A stretch of 64,000 bases of DNA from Microvirga sp. (GCF_014699075.1 NZ_JACXAB010000009.1:1-64000), one strand, 5' to 3'; counted from the first letter of the stretch, positions 50,572 to 59,588 are shown. Made by a program: numbers and translations. Notes: generated from the letters alone by a model not told the origin.

Positions 50572-52824
50572 ATGAGCGTGGTCAGCCCGCCTGACCCGCC
50601 CCGAAGGACCGCCGTGAGCCAGCAGCCTCCCCTCCCTTTCTCGACACGGATCAAACGTGCCGCGCTCGCGTTCGATGCCTGGCTCAACTCTGCCCTGTTC
50701 CAGGGCCGCAGCGGCCTAGGGGACGCATGGGAGTGGTATTCGGAAAAGATGAAGTGCCTGCGGTTCCGCGGCGCTCCCCGTGTTCTCCTCGACCTGACGA
50801 GCGAGGCGACCACCCTCGGTGCGGGCGGCGCCGTGGTCATGCTGGCCCTCGCTCTTCCGGCCTTCCGGGAAACCGAGAGCGACTGGCTCAAAACCCAGGA
50901 CCTCGCCGTCACATTCCTCGACCGTTACGGCCAGGAGGTCGGACGCCGCGGCCTGAACCTCGACGATTCCTACAAGCTTGAGGATTTCCCGGACCACCTG
51001 GTCAAGGCCGCGTTGGCGACCGAGGACCGGCGCTTCTACGATCACTGGGGCATCGATCCCATCGGCACCTTCCGCGCCCTCGTGGTCAACGCACAGGGCG
51101 GCGGCGTGGTCCAGGGCGGCTCCTCCATCACCCAGCAGCTGGCGAAGAACCTCTTCCTGACGAACGAGCGCTCCCTCGAGCGCAAGATCAAGGAAGCGTT
51201 TCTGGCGCTCTGGCTCGAATTCCACCTCACCAAGGACGAGATCCTCAAGCTTTATCTCGACCGTGCCTACATGGGCGGCGGCGCTCATGGTGCCGTGGCG
51301 GCAGCGGAGTATTATTTCAGCAAACCGGCCAAGGACCTGACCCTGGCGGAATCCGCCATGCTGGCCGGCCTGTTCAAGGCGCCGACCAAGTATGCTCCGC
51401 ACATTAACCTGCCGGCCGCCCGCGCCCGGGCGAACGAGGTGCTGCGCAACATGGTCGAGGCCGGCTTCCTCACCGAGGGCCAGATCCAGATCGCTCGGCG
51501 CAATCCGGCCGTTCCTGTGAACCGGGAACGCGAGACGACGCCGGACTTCTATCTCGATTGGGCCTTCGAGCAGGTGAAGCTCCAGGCCGCACAGAAGAAG
51601 TTCGGCAACGAGCGCGTGCTGATCGTCAAGACGCCCCTCGACACGACCCTTCAGCGCCACGCGGAGCAGACCCTCGAGAACATGCTGCGTCAGCACGGAC
51701 GCCAGTACAAGGTGGGCCAAGGGGGCCTTGTGGTCATGGATGTCGACGGCGCAGTACGCGCCATCGTGGGCGGGCGCGATTACGGCCAGAGTCAGTTCAA
51801 CCGCGCCACCGGCGGCCTTCGCCAGCCGGGCTCGTCATTCAAACCGTTCGTCTATGCGGCGGCTCTCACCACCAATCCCAAGCTGCGGCCCAACTCGGTC
51901 GTTCAGGATCAGCCGATCTGCCTCGGCAACTGGTGCCCACAGAACTACAACCGTTCCTTCTCCGGCGCCATGCCCCTGACCTCGGCTCTGGCGCGCTCCA
52001 TCAACTCAATCCCTGTGCGCATGTCGCTGGAGATCGGCAAGGGCAACGCCAAGGCAGGCCGCGCCGTGATTGTCGATACCGCCAAGCGCATGGGTCTGAC
52101 GCATCCGCTCACGGATTCCAGCTCCCTGCCCATCGGCGCCGCCGAAGTCACCGTCATCGACATGGCGGCCGCCTATGCGGTCTTTGCAAATGGCGGCAAG
52201 CGCGCGGATCCTTATGCCGCCTGGGAGGTGCGCAACTCCTCGGGCGAGGTCATCTTCAGTCGTGACCGGGACATCCAGCCCAAGCAGGTGCTCGACACCC
52301 GCGTGGTGCAGGATATGAACTTCATGCTGAACAAAGTGGTCGAGGAAGGCACCGGCAAGCGCGCCATGCTGGAAGGAATCCCGGTCGCGGGCAAGACCGG
52401 CACCACGAACGGCTACAAGGACGCGTGGTTCGTGGGCTATACGGGCAACCTCGTGGCCAGCGTCTGGTACGGCAACGACGACTCCACCCCCATGAACGAT
52501 ATGACCGGCGGCACGCTCCCTGCCATGACCTGGCACGAGGTGATGAACGTGGCTCACCAGAACCTGGAGATCCGCCCGATCCCCGGTGCAAGCCCGGCCA
52601 ATGCCAACCGCGTCGCCTCCGCGAATCGTCCGGCAGCGGATCAGGCCCAATCGCCCTCGCAGGCCTTCCTCGCCGGCACCCTGTCGCGCAAGTCTTTTGA
52701 GGTCCTCGGCGGGATCGGCACCCTGTTCCAGTCGGTCGACCGCTCCGTCACGACGGGCAAGGCTCCGGAAGCGCCGCGCAGCTCTGCGGCGGTGAATACC
52801 CCCCGCCAAGTTGCCATGCCCTGA
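50572..52824 (+). CDS. penicillin-binding protein 1A family, bifunctional
   Basis: 750-residue peptidoglycan synthase with glycosyltransferase and transpeptidase domains. A basic cytoplasmic N-terminus leads to a membrane helix (GAGGAVVMLALALPAF, about 83-98). The GT51 domain follows (ALATEDRRFYDHWGIDPIG near 147-165 with catalytic Glu; VQGGSSITQQLAKNLFLTNE). In the transpeptidase domain the nucleophile Ser is in RQPGSSFKPF (near 420), SxN is SINSI and KTG is AGKTGTTNGYKDAWFVGYTG (near 605). The C-terminal 100 residues are Pro/Ala-rich. Long-standing housekeeping gene; the next gene is only 2 bp away. Confidence 0.95.
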   Translation: MSVVSPPDPPRRTAVSQQPPLPFSTRIKRAALAFDAWLNSALFQGRSGLGDAWEWYSEKMKCLRFRGAPRVLLDLTSEATTLGAGGAVVMLALALPAFRETESDWLKTQDLAVTFLDRYGQEVGRRGLNLDDSYKLEDFPDHLVKAALATEDRRFYDHWGIDPIGTFRALVVNAQGGGVVQGGSSITQQLAKNLFLTNERSLERKIKEAFLALWLEFHLTKDEILKLYLDRAYMGGGAHGAVAAAEYYFSKPAKDLTLAESAMLAGLFKAPTKYAPHINLPAARARANEVLRNMVEAGFLTEGQIQIARRNPAVPVNRERETTPDFYLDWAFEQVKLQAAQKKFGNERVLIVKTPLDTTLQRHAEQTLENMLRQHGRQYKVGQGGLVVMDVDGAVRAIVGGRDYGQSQFNRATGGLRQPGSSFKPFVYAAALTTNPKLRPNSVVQDQPICLGNWCPQNYNRSFSGAMPLTSALARSINSIPVRMSLEIGKGNAKAGRAVIVDTAKRMGLTHPLTDSSSLPIGAAEVTVIDMAAAYAVFANGGKRADPYAAWEVRNSSGEVIFSRDRDIQPKQVLDTRVVQDMNFMLNKVVEEGTGKRAMLEGIPVAGKTGTTNGYKDAWFVGYTGNLVASVWYGNDDSTPMNDMTGGTLPAMTWHEVMNVAHQNLEIRPIPGASPANANRVASANRPAADQAQSPSQAFLAGTLSRKSFEVLGGIGTLFQSVDRSVTTGKAPEAPRSSAAVNTPRQVAMP

Positions 52825-52826
52825 CC

Positions 52827-53495
52827 ATGCAGAGTGAGGCTCTCTTGACGAACGCCCCTGCGGCCGCTTCGATGCGCGCGCCATCGAGGCCATCCCTGTC
52901 CGTGTCCATCCGCCGAGTTCCCACAGCCATTCTGGTCGTCTACACGCTTCTACTGGCGTTGGGCCTCGGCCTGGGCTCGGCCTACTGGGCCATCAATGGC
53001 AGCCCGCCCTTCGGCAGCCTCCGGCTCGGTCCATGGCAGGCGTGGCCCAAGCTCGGCGCCCCTGAGGCCGATCCCTACATGCGCGCCATCATCGCCCGCA
53101 GGGGCGACGTTCCCCTCGCCACGGGCGAAGGGATGGGGTTCACCGCCAGCCTGGACAATGACGGCAGACCTCTCGATTCGGCCTGCTCCTACACCATCGG
53201 CCCGGTGGCGCCCATTGCCCGTGTCTGGACCTTCACCCTGTATGACCAGGCCGGGCGTCTGCCCAGCACTGAGCTCAGGCGCGGGAGCTTCACGTCCGCC
53301 GAGGTGCTGCGCGACGGGCAGGACCGTTTCTCCATCGCCCTGTCGCGGAACGTGCAACCGGGCAACTGGCTCCAGCTTCCCGCGGGAGGCCCCTTCACGG
53401 TCGCGCTGCGGCTCTACGACCCTCCAGGCGCAGCGGGTGCTAATCTCGAGGAGAGCGACATGCCCGTCATCCAGCGGCTGGAGTGCGGCGCATGA
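52827..53495 (+). CDS. DUF1214 domain protein, membrane-anchored
   Basis: 222 residues. A membrane helix (AILVVYTLLLALGLGLGSAY, about 35-55) is followed by a periplasmic DUF1214 domain: AIIARRGDVPLATGEGMGFT, LDSACSYTIGPVAPIARVWT, LYDQAGRLPSTELRRGSFTS and the C-terminal RNVQPGNWLQLPAGGPFTVA, LRLYDPPG. It starts 2 bp after the PBP1A stop and overlaps the DUF1254-like gene downstream. DUF1214 and DUF1254 are usually encoded together or fused; their function is unknown. Confidence 0.87.
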   Translation: MQSEALLTNAPAAASMRAPSRPSLSVSIRRVPTAILVVYTLLLALGLGLGSAYWAINGSPPFGSLRLGPWQAWPKLGAPEADPYMRAIIARRGDVPLATGEGMGFTASLDNDGRPLDSACSYTIGPVAPIARVWTFTLYDQAGRLPSTELRRGSFTSAEVLRDGQDRFSIALSRNVQPGNWLQLPAGGPFTVALRLYDPPGAAGANLEESDMPVIQRLECGA

Positions 53496-54055
53496 GAGGG
53501 TTCGGCCGTTTCGTCATTGCCACCTTGTGCGGCCTCGTGCTCGCCGTCGGGATCCATATCGCGGCTATCCTGGGGAGCCCTTACCTCGCCGATCAGGATG
53601 CCTTCTCCAAGGTGCAGTCGACCCTGACCGCCGACAAGGCCCAGATCATCAGCGCTCCCGGCGGCGAGAACACATGGCTGCCCAATCCCGATCCCGCTGC
53701 GGCAGTCGCCACCTGCGCGTTCGACCTGCGCAACGGGCCGATGCGGGTCGCCACACGCACAGGCCCGCTCCCGCTGTCCTTCTCCTTCCACAAGGAGACA
53801 GGCGGCGTGTTCTTTGCGGTGACGGATCGTGCCGCCGTGCGCGGCGAACTCGACATCGTGGCCATGACCGGACGCCAGCTCGATGAGGCCCGGGCCGCCG
53901 AGGACGAGAACGCCCCCTCCCGCGACGTGCGGATCGTTGCGCCCGAGTTGCAGGGCTTCGTGATCGTGCGCGTCCTCGCGCCTGTTCCCAGCCTGAGGCC
54001 ACAGGCGGAAGAGCTGGCAAAGGCAGTTTCCTGCACGGCCGAGCAGGACGCCTGA
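53492..54055 (+). CDS. DUF1254-like membrane-anchored protein
   Basis: 187 residues from MRGFGRFVIATLCGLVLAVG, with a signal anchor and a periplasmic domain (AQIISAPGGENTWLPNPDPA, CAFDLRNGPMRVATRTGPLP, FSFHKETGGVFFAVTDRAAV). It is shorter than stand-alone DUF1254 proteins and matches the reduced form paired with DUF1214. The ATG overlaps the stop of the DUF1214 gene. The two should act as one unit at the inner-membrane surface; role unknown. Confidence 0.78.
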   Translation: MRGFGRFVIATLCGLVLAVGIHIAAILGSPYLADQDAFSKVQSTLTADKAQIISAPGGENTWLPNPDPAAAVATCAFDLRNGPMRVATRTGPLPLSFSFHKETGGVFFAVTDRAAVRGELDIVAMTGRQLDEARAAEDENAPSRDVRIVAPELQGFVIVRVLAPVPSLRPQAEELAKAVSCTAEQDA

Positions 54056-54060
54056 ATGGC

Positions 54061-54570
54061 ATGACCTGGCGGCCGATGACCCCGCAGGATCTGACTCAGG
54101 TTCAGGCTCTGGCGGATGCGATCCATGTCAGCCACCCGGAGGACCCTGAGGTCCTGGCGGAGCGGCTACGCCTCTACCCGCAGGGCTGCTTCCTGCTGGT
54201 CGAGGATGGATCCGCCATCGGCTATGCGCTGACCCATCCCTGGCGTTTCGCGGAGCCGCCGCCTCTGAACCGGCTTCTCGGCGCAATTCCACCCTCAGCC
54301 ACAACCTATTACATCCACGATGTTGCGCTGCTGCCTATAGCTCGAGGCAAGGGCTATGCGGCACAGATGACGGACCGCTTGTTGGACCATGCGCGCGAGG
54401 CAGGCTTCAGCAGCCTGTCACTGGTCGCCGTCAACAAGTCTCAAGGCTTCTGGGAGAAGGCCGGCTTTCGCGTGATCGCTGTTCCGGGCCTGGGGGCAAA
54501 GCTCGCGAGCTATGGACCGGATGCAGCACTGATGGTGCGCGACTTAGGCCAACCTTTGAACGACGCCTAA
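54061..54570 (+). CDS. GNAT family N-acetyltransferase
   Basis: 169 residues. The GNAT fold is visible as MTPQDLTQVQALADAIHVSH (first strand and helix), CFLLVEDGSAIGYALTHPW, the acetyl-CoA loop IHDVALLPIARGKGYAAQMT (R-G-K-G-Y-A, near residue 97) and SLVAVNKSQGFWEKAGFRVI. Probably acetylates a small molecule or protein amine; substrate unknown. It follows the DUF1254 gene by 5 bp on the same strand and may be cotranscribed. Confidence 0.9.
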   Translation: MTWRPMTPQDLTQVQALADAIHVSHPEDPEVLAERLRLYPQGCFLLVEDGSAIGYALTHPWRFAEPPPLNRLLGAIPPSATTYYIHDVALLPIARGKGYAAQMTDRLLDHAREAGFSSLSLVAVNKSQGFWEKAGFRVIAVPGLGAKLASYGPDAALMVRDLGQPLNDA

Positions 54571-54603
54571 CGGCGCCACTTCGGCAATGAAAAATTCGAA
54601 CGA

Positions 54604-54807
54604 TCAGGAACGGCGACGGCCGCGGCCGTTGGAGACCAACGGATGGGAAGGTTCGGGATTGGGAGCCGGTCGCTCGTAACGAACGCCCGTGAAGAGAAGG
54701 ATCTCGCCCCTGGGTTCATTCGTCGACAGATGCGGACGCGGCGGCCGCTCCGAAATATCCGGGAATGCGATCACCACTCCTGGCGACCTCGTCCAGACGT
54801 CTTGCAT
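54604..54807 (-). CDS. small hypothetical protein
   Basis: 67 residues: MQDVWTRSPGVVIAFPDISE, then RPPRPHLSTNEPRGEILLFT and GVRYERPAPNPEPSHPLVSN, with a basic end GRGRRRS. No signal or membrane segment. The central RGEILLFTGVRYER looks like a conserved short motif I associate with small proteins of Rhizobiales, but function is unknown. It converges with the GNAT gene. It is followed upstream by a 250-bp gap before the DUF2336 gene with no clear feature. Confidence 0.6.
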   Translation of the reverse strand: MQDVWTRSPGVVIAFPDISERPPRPHLSTNEPRGEILLFTGVRYERPAPNPEPSHPLVSNGRGRRRS

Positions 54808-55059
54808 CTTGCCCTCCTCTTCTATGGTGCCACTGGCTGCCTCGACAACTGACTCACAAAAAGATGCCTATGGTTAACAGATGGTTTCCGCCGGGCTCCG
54901 CCATGTCGAAAAAGGCCCGGCCTGACATGAAAACAACAGTCACGGCCGCGCTTATGTTCCGGTTCTGATCGCCCATATTCCGTGCAGCGGGAGCCCGTTA
55001 AAGATGCGCTAAGATGCACACCCTAGCCTCCGCGCAGTTGCGTTGAAGCGAGTTCCCGT

Positions 55060-56082
55060 ATGGCGTCCTCTTCGAACCCGGACCTATGGTCGGGCCTGTC
55101 GGGCTTCGGATCCTCCGAGAGCGCGACGCCGGACATGCGCGCTGCTCTCCTGAAAGTGAACGCGGAGATGTTCGTCGCAGCGCCAGCCCGTGACAGGGAG
55201 AGCATCGAAACGTTTGAGACGCTCATGCTCGGCTCCCTGCCGCGCGCGGATGCAGCCACTCTCCTGGCGCTCGCCCGCATCCTCGCGCCATGTGCCGATG
55301 CGCCGGCATCCGTTCTCGACTATCTCGTTCAGCACGCGCCGGATGCACGCGCCCTCGTGCTCCAGCACGCCGCGCATTTGCCCGAGACGGTGAACCGCCG
55401 GCAGCTCGCAACGCCTGCAGGGCGCCTGCGCCTCGCTGCCCGGCTCGATCTCGACCCCGCAACAATCCGGAGGCTGCTGCTTCTCGGCGAGGAGCCCGTC
55501 GCGGAAGCCCTTGCAGCTAACCCCGCCGTTGCTCCCGACACGGGCTTGTTCAAGCTCCTGGTGCAGCGCGCACGCTTCCGGCCTGCTCTCGCCCGCGTCC
55601 TTCTCGGGCGCAGCGATCTTGCGCCAAGCGACGCAGCAAACCTCTATCTGGCGGCCGCCGCCACGCAACGCGCTGCAATCCGCGACCATGTCGCAGCCAC
55701 TCTGGCCCGGCGGCGCATGACGCTCTCCTGCGCGCTCACCGAAGAGGACATCGCAGAACTGCTGGCGGTCAGCCGCAGGGGCGATGTCGAGCGGCTGGAA
55801 GCCCTCCTCTCCACTATCCTCGGCTTTCCCACATCGACGGAGTGGCGGGTGCTCGAACTCGGCCGCCATCGTCTTCTCGCGCTCGCATTGAAGGCGCTCG
55901 GCCTGGGCAGGAGGGATGCAACGCGGATCTTCCTCTGCCTCCACCCTGCCCTGTCCTATCCGCTCTCGGCGATCAAGGAACTGGTGCGTGAAGTGCGGGA
56001 CGTTCCCGGCCCAGTTGCCCTTGCACTCGTCGAAGCGATCTTGAACGTGAAAGCACTGTCGGGAGAGAACGCGAAGGGCTAA
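55060..56082 (+). CDS. DUF2336 domain protein
   Basis: 340 residues of short helical repeats rich in Leu and Ala: LARILAPCADAPASVLDYLV, RLDLDPATIRRLLLLGEEPV, LLVQRARFRPALARVLLGRS and the C-terminal LKALGLGRRDATRIFLCLHP. The DUF2336 pattern (HEAT-like, about 330 residues) is common in alphaproteobacteria with unknown function, often beside regulators. Cytoplasmic. The stop converges on the DUF1491 gene with a 4-bp overlap. Confidence 0.88.
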   Translation: MASSSNPDLWSGLSGFGSSESATPDMRAALLKVNAEMFVAAPARDRESIETFETLMLGSLPRADAATLLALARILAPCADAPASVLDYLVQHAPDARALVLQHAAHLPETVNRRQLATPAGRLRLAARLDLDPATIRRLLLLGEEPVAEALAANPAVAPDTGLFKLLVQRARFRPALARVLLGRSDLAPSDAANLYLAAAATQRAAIRDHVAATLARRRMTLSCALTEEDIAELLAVSRRGDVERLEALLSTILGFPTSTEWRVLELGRHRLLALALKALGLGRRDATRIFLCLHPALSYPLSAIKELVREVRDVPGPVALALVEAILNVKALSGENAKG

Positions 56083-56420
56083 TCGCCTTCGGCCAGATCG
56101 AGGAGGTGGCGGCCCTGCCGGTCGTCGACCTCGACGAGCCAGAGATCGGGGTCGAAGCGCAGTTCGCGGGTCATGCGCTCCTCCACGTCGAGGGGCATCA
56201 CGTCTTGCAGGATGGGAGCGAAGAGACGCTCGCCGCTGTCGTCGAGGAAGAGTTGCGGCGCCGGGCCGTAGAGGCTTGCGGTGCCGTCGAGATGATCGAC
56301 CTTCACGAAGATCGCTCCGGCTTCAGCCGCCCCGCGCTTGCGCAGGGCCGCGTCGAGGCCTTCCACCGCGCAGCGGCGCAGATACGCAGAGACCCAGAAG
56401 TCGGAGCGAAGGCGCGCCAC
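56079..56420 (-). CDS. DUF1491 family protein
   Basis: 113 residues: MARLRSDFWVSAYLRRCAVE and GAEAGAIFVKVDHLDGTASL-like sequence (AAEAGAIFVKVDHLDGTASL), YGPAPQLFLDDSG, and MTRELRFDPDLWLVEVDDRQ near the end. This is the compact DUF1491 family of alphaproteobacteria, cytoplasmic and of unknown function. Its start codon overlaps the stop of the peptidoglycan-binding gene by one base, so the two are probably cotranscribed. Confidence 0.9.
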   Translation of the reverse strand: MARLRSDFWVSAYLRRCAVEGLDAALRKRGAAEAGAIFVKVDHLDGTASLYGPAPQLFLDDSGERLFAPILQDVMPLDVEERMTRELRFDPDLWLVEVDDRQGRHLLDLAEGD

Positions 56421-57259
56421 TACTGAACCGCGATGCCGGACGCGTTGGACAGTTCACGCAGGGTGCGCGCGTTGAACTCGCCCGTCACCGGCAGGCGCTT
56501 ATCCTGCTCGAAGCGCTCGATGGCCTGCCGCGTTCCGGTGCCCATCATGCCGTCCACCTTCACGCTGTAGCCGAGCCGTGCGAGGGCACGCTGACCCGCA
56601 AGGACCGTGTCGCCGGGATCGGATCGGCCCACATTGCCGGGCGGCACCGGCACGGGCCCGCCCATGCGGATCATGTCGGCGATCGGATCGCGCGCGGCGG
56701 TGCGCGCAGTCGGGGGTGCCGCTGCGGGCGCGGGCTGCTGAGCGCGGGCGGGAGGCGTGGCGGCCGGCGTGGGCTGGCCGCCGTTACGGATCATGTCCGT
56801 AATCGGGCTGCGAGCTCCAGGCTTTGCCGCCGCGCCGGCAGCACTTGCGTCAGGTGCTGCTGCGTGCGGCACGAATGCGTGCGGATTCGGCCCCGCTGGC
56901 GGTTGCTCGGCAGGTTCAGCCCCGGGGCGCGCGGGTGGCAGGAGCCGATCGGTTGCGGCCTCAGGCGATGGCTCCGGCGCAAGCACGATTTCCCGTGTGT
57001 TGAAGAGAGGCGCCGGGTGGCGGCTGCTCTGAAGTGCCAGGGCGTTCCAGGCGATCGCTCCTCCGCATCCGGTCAGGAACAAGGCGGCGAGGATCTGCCG
57101 CGGGTGACCAAATACGAAAGCTGTAGCCTGCTCGGCCATGCCGGGCCTGCGCGGTGGCTTTGCGGCGCGGCGCTGTGGCGGCCGGGCCGGTGCCTTGCGC
57201 CGCACCACGGCGGGCAGGTCCAGATCGTCATCGGGCTGATCGACAAAAGCTTCACGCAA
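56420..57259 (-). CDS. membrane-anchored peptidoglycan-binding domain protein
   Basis: 279 residues. A basic N-terminus (VVRRKAPARPPQRRAAKPPR) leads to one membrane helix (ILAALFLTGCGGAIAWNALA, about 55-75), then a 120-residue Pro/Ala-rich spacer with a duplicated motif (PITDMIRNGG and PIADMIRMGG), and a C-terminal PG-binding domain type 1 (AGQRALARLGYSVKVDGMMG, TGTRQAIERFEQDKRLPVTG). It probably tethers the inner membrane to the cell wall or senses it. It is encoded upstream of DUF1491 in one unit. Confidence 0.85.
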   Translation of the reverse strand: MREAFVDQPDDDLDLPAVVRRKAPARPPQRRAAKPPRRPGMAEQATAFVFGHPRQILAALFLTGCGGAIAWNALALQSSRHPAPLFNTREIVLAPEPSPEAATDRLLPPARPGAEPAEQPPAGPNPHAFVPHAAAPDASAAGAAAKPGARSPITDMIRNGGQPTPAATPPARAQQPAPAAAPPTARTAARDPIADMIRMGGPVPVPPGNVGRSDPGDTVLAGQRALARLGYSVKVDGMMGTGTRQAIERFEQDKRLPVTGEFNARTLRELSNASGIAVQ

Positions 57260-57627
57260 GGGATCGTTCCGTTCTCAAGGGATGAGGTCGTTTTGGACCA
57301 CACAGCCGAAAGGACAAGCCCATGGCGGAAGCCGCCCGCTGTCCTTCTGGCATAGGAGCCTGACAGAGGGGGCTTAAACGAAACCTAATTGCCGCAGCCC
57401 TTTAACCGGAGAGAACCCAGGCAGCCTCGATTCCGCTGCATGCGGGCCGCGGAGCAGCGAAGATCGTGCGAATTTTCTGTTGAAGTCACAACAACTTGGC
57501 GTTGGCGAAGAGCAGCAAGGTTTCATTCATCCTGTTTGCAGGTTTCCCATGACACACCTACGCGGAAAGCACCGGGTCCGGTATGGTGCTGCATCATTGT
57601 TCGCTTCAGGCCATCCAGTCACCACCC
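57260..57627. other. intergenic region, divergent promoters
   Basis: 368 bp between the divergent peptidoglycan-binding and DUF5330-like genes. Frames within it show no family features. I see no repeat, terminator or recognisable RNA. Confidence 0.5.
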
Positions 57628-57951
57628 ATGTTGTCCATTCTCCGTTTCATTGTGATCGTCGGCGCGATTTTCTACTACTCGCCGGTCCGCCAGCAAGGCG
57701 AAGGCACGGCTGCCCTCGAGGCGCTGTTCACGCCGAAGGCCAGCGCGCCGGCCGCCCCTCCTCCGTCGACAGCACCGGAAGGTCCGGGCCACCTGGAGAC
57801 AGTCTGGAAGGCCCTGCCCGACAGCGCCAAGCAGGCCGTGGTCGACAAGATCCTGACCTCGTCGGGCTTACCCGTCGCGGACGCCGCCAAGCCGGCCGAT
57901 ACCCTGAAGCCGGAGGACCGCGCGCTGGCCGCACCGAAGCCGCGTACCTAA
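57628..57951 (+). CDS. small membrane-anchored protein upstream of sufE (DUF5330-like)
   Basis: 107 residues from MLSILRFIVIVGAIFYYSPV: a signal anchor, a Pro/Ala-rich middle (ASAPAAPPPSTAPEGPG) and a helical part (LETVWKALPDSAKQAVVDKI). A small protein of this layout preceding sufE, often labelled DUF5330, is a recurrent arrangement in Rhizobiales as I recall. Its function is unknown. The 67-bp gap to sufE and same strand suggest cotranscription. Confidence 0.65.
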   Translation: MLSILRFIVIVGAIFYYSPVRQQGEGTAALEALFTPKASAPAAPPPSTAPEGPGHLETVWKALPDSAKQAVVDKILTSSGLPVADAAKPADTLKPEDRALAAPKPRT

Positions 57952-58018
57952 AATCACCGCACCCGTCGCCAAAGGGCAGCCCGATGTTTATATGAGCGGC
58001 AGACATCACAGGTTTTCC

Positions 58019-58447
58019 ATGCTGCCGACCATCGACGAAATCGTTTCCAACTTCGAGCTGCTCGACGACTGGGAAGAGCGCTATCGCTACCTCATCGAAC
58101 TCGGCCGGATGATGGAGCCGCTGCCGGACGACGCCCATAGCGACGTCAACAAGGTGCAGGGCTGCGCCAGCCAGGTGTGGCTCCAGACGGATGTGAAATC
58201 CTCCGGCAGCCAGCCGGTTCTGCACCTGCTCGGCGACAGCGATGCCCATATCGTGCGCGGACTCGTGGCGCTCCTGATCTCCCTCTACGACGGCAAGACC
58301 GCATCCGAGGCGCTCTCCACGGATGCGCTTGGCCTGTTCAAGGAGCTCGGCCTGTCCGAGCATCTGACGCCGCAACGGTCGAACGGCGTCAGATCCATGG
58401 TTGAGCGCATCCGCCGCGACGCGCAGATGGCGCTGGCTGCGTCGTAG
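58019..58447 (+). CDS. sufE: SufE family sulphur acceptor
   Basis: 142 residues from MLPTIDEIVSNFELLDDWEE. SufE takes persulphide sulphur from SufS cysteine desulphurase for iron-sulphur cluster assembly. Signature regions are RYRYLIELGRMMEPLPDDAH, NKVQGCASQVWLQTDV with the active Cys (near residue 51), RGLVALLISLYDGKTASEAL and LGLSEHLTPQRSNGVRSMVE. The ATG is chosen by family fit; nine further codons are open. The rest of the suf operon is not nearby, which is usual for this paralogue. Confidence 0.94.
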   Translation: MLPTIDEIVSNFELLDDWEERYRYLIELGRMMEPLPDDAHSDVNKVQGCASQVWLQTDVKSSGSQPVLHLLGDSDAHIVRGLVALLISLYDGKTASEALSTDALGLFKELGLSEHLTPQRSNGVRSMVERIRRDAQMALAAS

Positions 58448-58456
58448 TTACACCTT

Positions 58457-58591
58457 TCACGTCATCCCCGGACTTGAATCCGGGGATCCACGTCTTCGTT
58501 GCGTTTCATTCGACTGACCTCCTCCTGAGGAGGTGAGAGAGACACAAGCGATCGAAGACGTGGATGGCCGGAACAAGTCCGGCCATGACGA
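58457..58591. repeat. family E repeat containing a truncated family B fragment
   Basis: The E arms are CGTCATCCCCGGACTTGAAT with CCACGTCTTCG and CGAAGACGTGGATGGCCGG with CCGGCCATGACG. Between them lies a B-like fragment (GACCTCCTCCTGAGGAGG). It is the only copy of these families seen outside the GTA cluster in this window. Confidence 0.75.
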
Positions 58592-58610
58592 CAATAAGGG
58601 CTGCTTGCCC

Positions 58611-59579
58611 TCACATCCGTCCGCCCTCGATCACCACTGCCTGCCATGTGCGAATGCCGCGCGAGGCCGCCGGTCCGCGTGCTTCCGACTCGATGCCATA
58701 ATGCTCCGCGAGGCGCCCCAGCGCGAGGCGGATCACCACCTTGGCGGAACGCGCGGGCCATTGCCGCTCCCGCTCGATCTGCTCCAGCCCTTTGAGGAAT
58801 CCGCAGAGGTCGAGCAGCAGGTCGCTGAAGTCGCCCCCGATGGCGTCGAACGCGTGACGGAGCCGCTGGCGGGCCGCAACCATCCGGTCCGTGGCCTCGC
58901 CCGGAGAGGCAGGGCCGCCGGTCCTCGGCATCGCGTCCCAGCGCGCCGTCACGCCGGGCAGGAGACCGGCGAGCATGATGTCGGTGCGAAGCCGCTCTCC
59001 CGCCTGGAAGGCCGTCTCGTCGATCATCGGTTCGCCGTTGCGATCCCGGCGCCGGCGCAGCCAATCGAGGGGGCTCTCCTCCGTGTCGATCCGCACGCGC
59101 GTTGGGCCCGTGGCGGTCTCGACCGTCGCGGCCTCCGTCTCGCGATGCTGATGCAGGAAAGCGAGGTCCGCATCGGGCGACGAGATGCGTCGCCGATGGG
59201 CTTCACCAGCCGAGGTCAGTTGCAGGGTTCGGCGGCTAGGACCCGTTTGCTGCCAGCAGGCGAGATCCTCGCGCACGAGGGCGTCCGCGGCCGTCGCCGC
59301 GACGCGCCCTGCCCCGACCGAGACGCCGCCGCGGCGCCTGTGAATAAGCACGCTCGACGGGTCCGTCGGATCGATGAACGCCCAGGTCTCCGGCTGGCCC
59401 AGCGCTCCGAGCAGGCGCCTCGCCTCCTGGGTCAGGGAATCGCCCGCCGGTTGTCCAGCGACTGGCGCTGTCCTGTTCTTTGCATGTCCTTTCCGCCTCT
59501 TCGAGCCGGCCTTCTCCGGCGCTGAAAAGTCTGCTGCGGCAATACTTTGATGAACCGCATCGCCGTCTTCAATGTTCAT
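58611..59579 (-). CDS. DUF6456 domain protein with probable HTH
   Basis: 322 residues. The C-terminal 150 residues fit DUF6456 (DETAFQAGERLRTDIMLAGL, RQRLRHAFDAIGGDFSDLLL, LCGFLKGLEQIERERQWPAR, SAKVVIRLALGRLAEHYGI), a family linked to DNA-binding replication-like helices. The N-terminal region has a winged-helix-like part (GRVAATAADALVREDLACWQ, TLQLTSAGEAHRRRI). Possibly a regulator; function unknown. A perfect LexA-type box overlaps the start codon of this frame, so either repression is direct or the true start lies downstream. Confidence 0.8.
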   Translation of the reverse strand: MNIEDGDAVHQSIAAADFSAPEKAGSKRRKGHAKNRTAPVAGQPAGDSLTQEARRLLGALGQPETWAFIDPTDPSSVLIHRRRGGVSVGAGRVAATAADALVREDLACWQQTGPSRRTLQLTSAGEAHRRRISSPDADLAFLHQHRETEAATVETATGPTRVRIDTEESPLDWLRRRRDRNGEPMIDETAFQAGERLRTDIMLAGLLPGVTARWDAMPRTGGPASPGEATDRMVAARQRLRHAFDAIGGDFSDLLLDLCGFLKGLEQIERERQWPARSAKVVIRLALGRLAEHYGIESEARGPAASRGIRTWQAVVIEGGRM

Positions 59580-59588
59580 GTTTTGTTC
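59574..59588 (-). promoter_or_regulatory. LexA (SOS) box candidate at the DUF6456 gene start
   Basis: Minus strand GAAC-AAAACAT-GAAC, a perfect match to the alphaproteobacterial consensus GAAC-N7-GAAC with A-rich spacer. The ATG of the frame lies in the spacer. If LexA binds here it would block transcription starting close by. About two chance matches are expected per window, so it needs testing. Confidence 0.5.
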
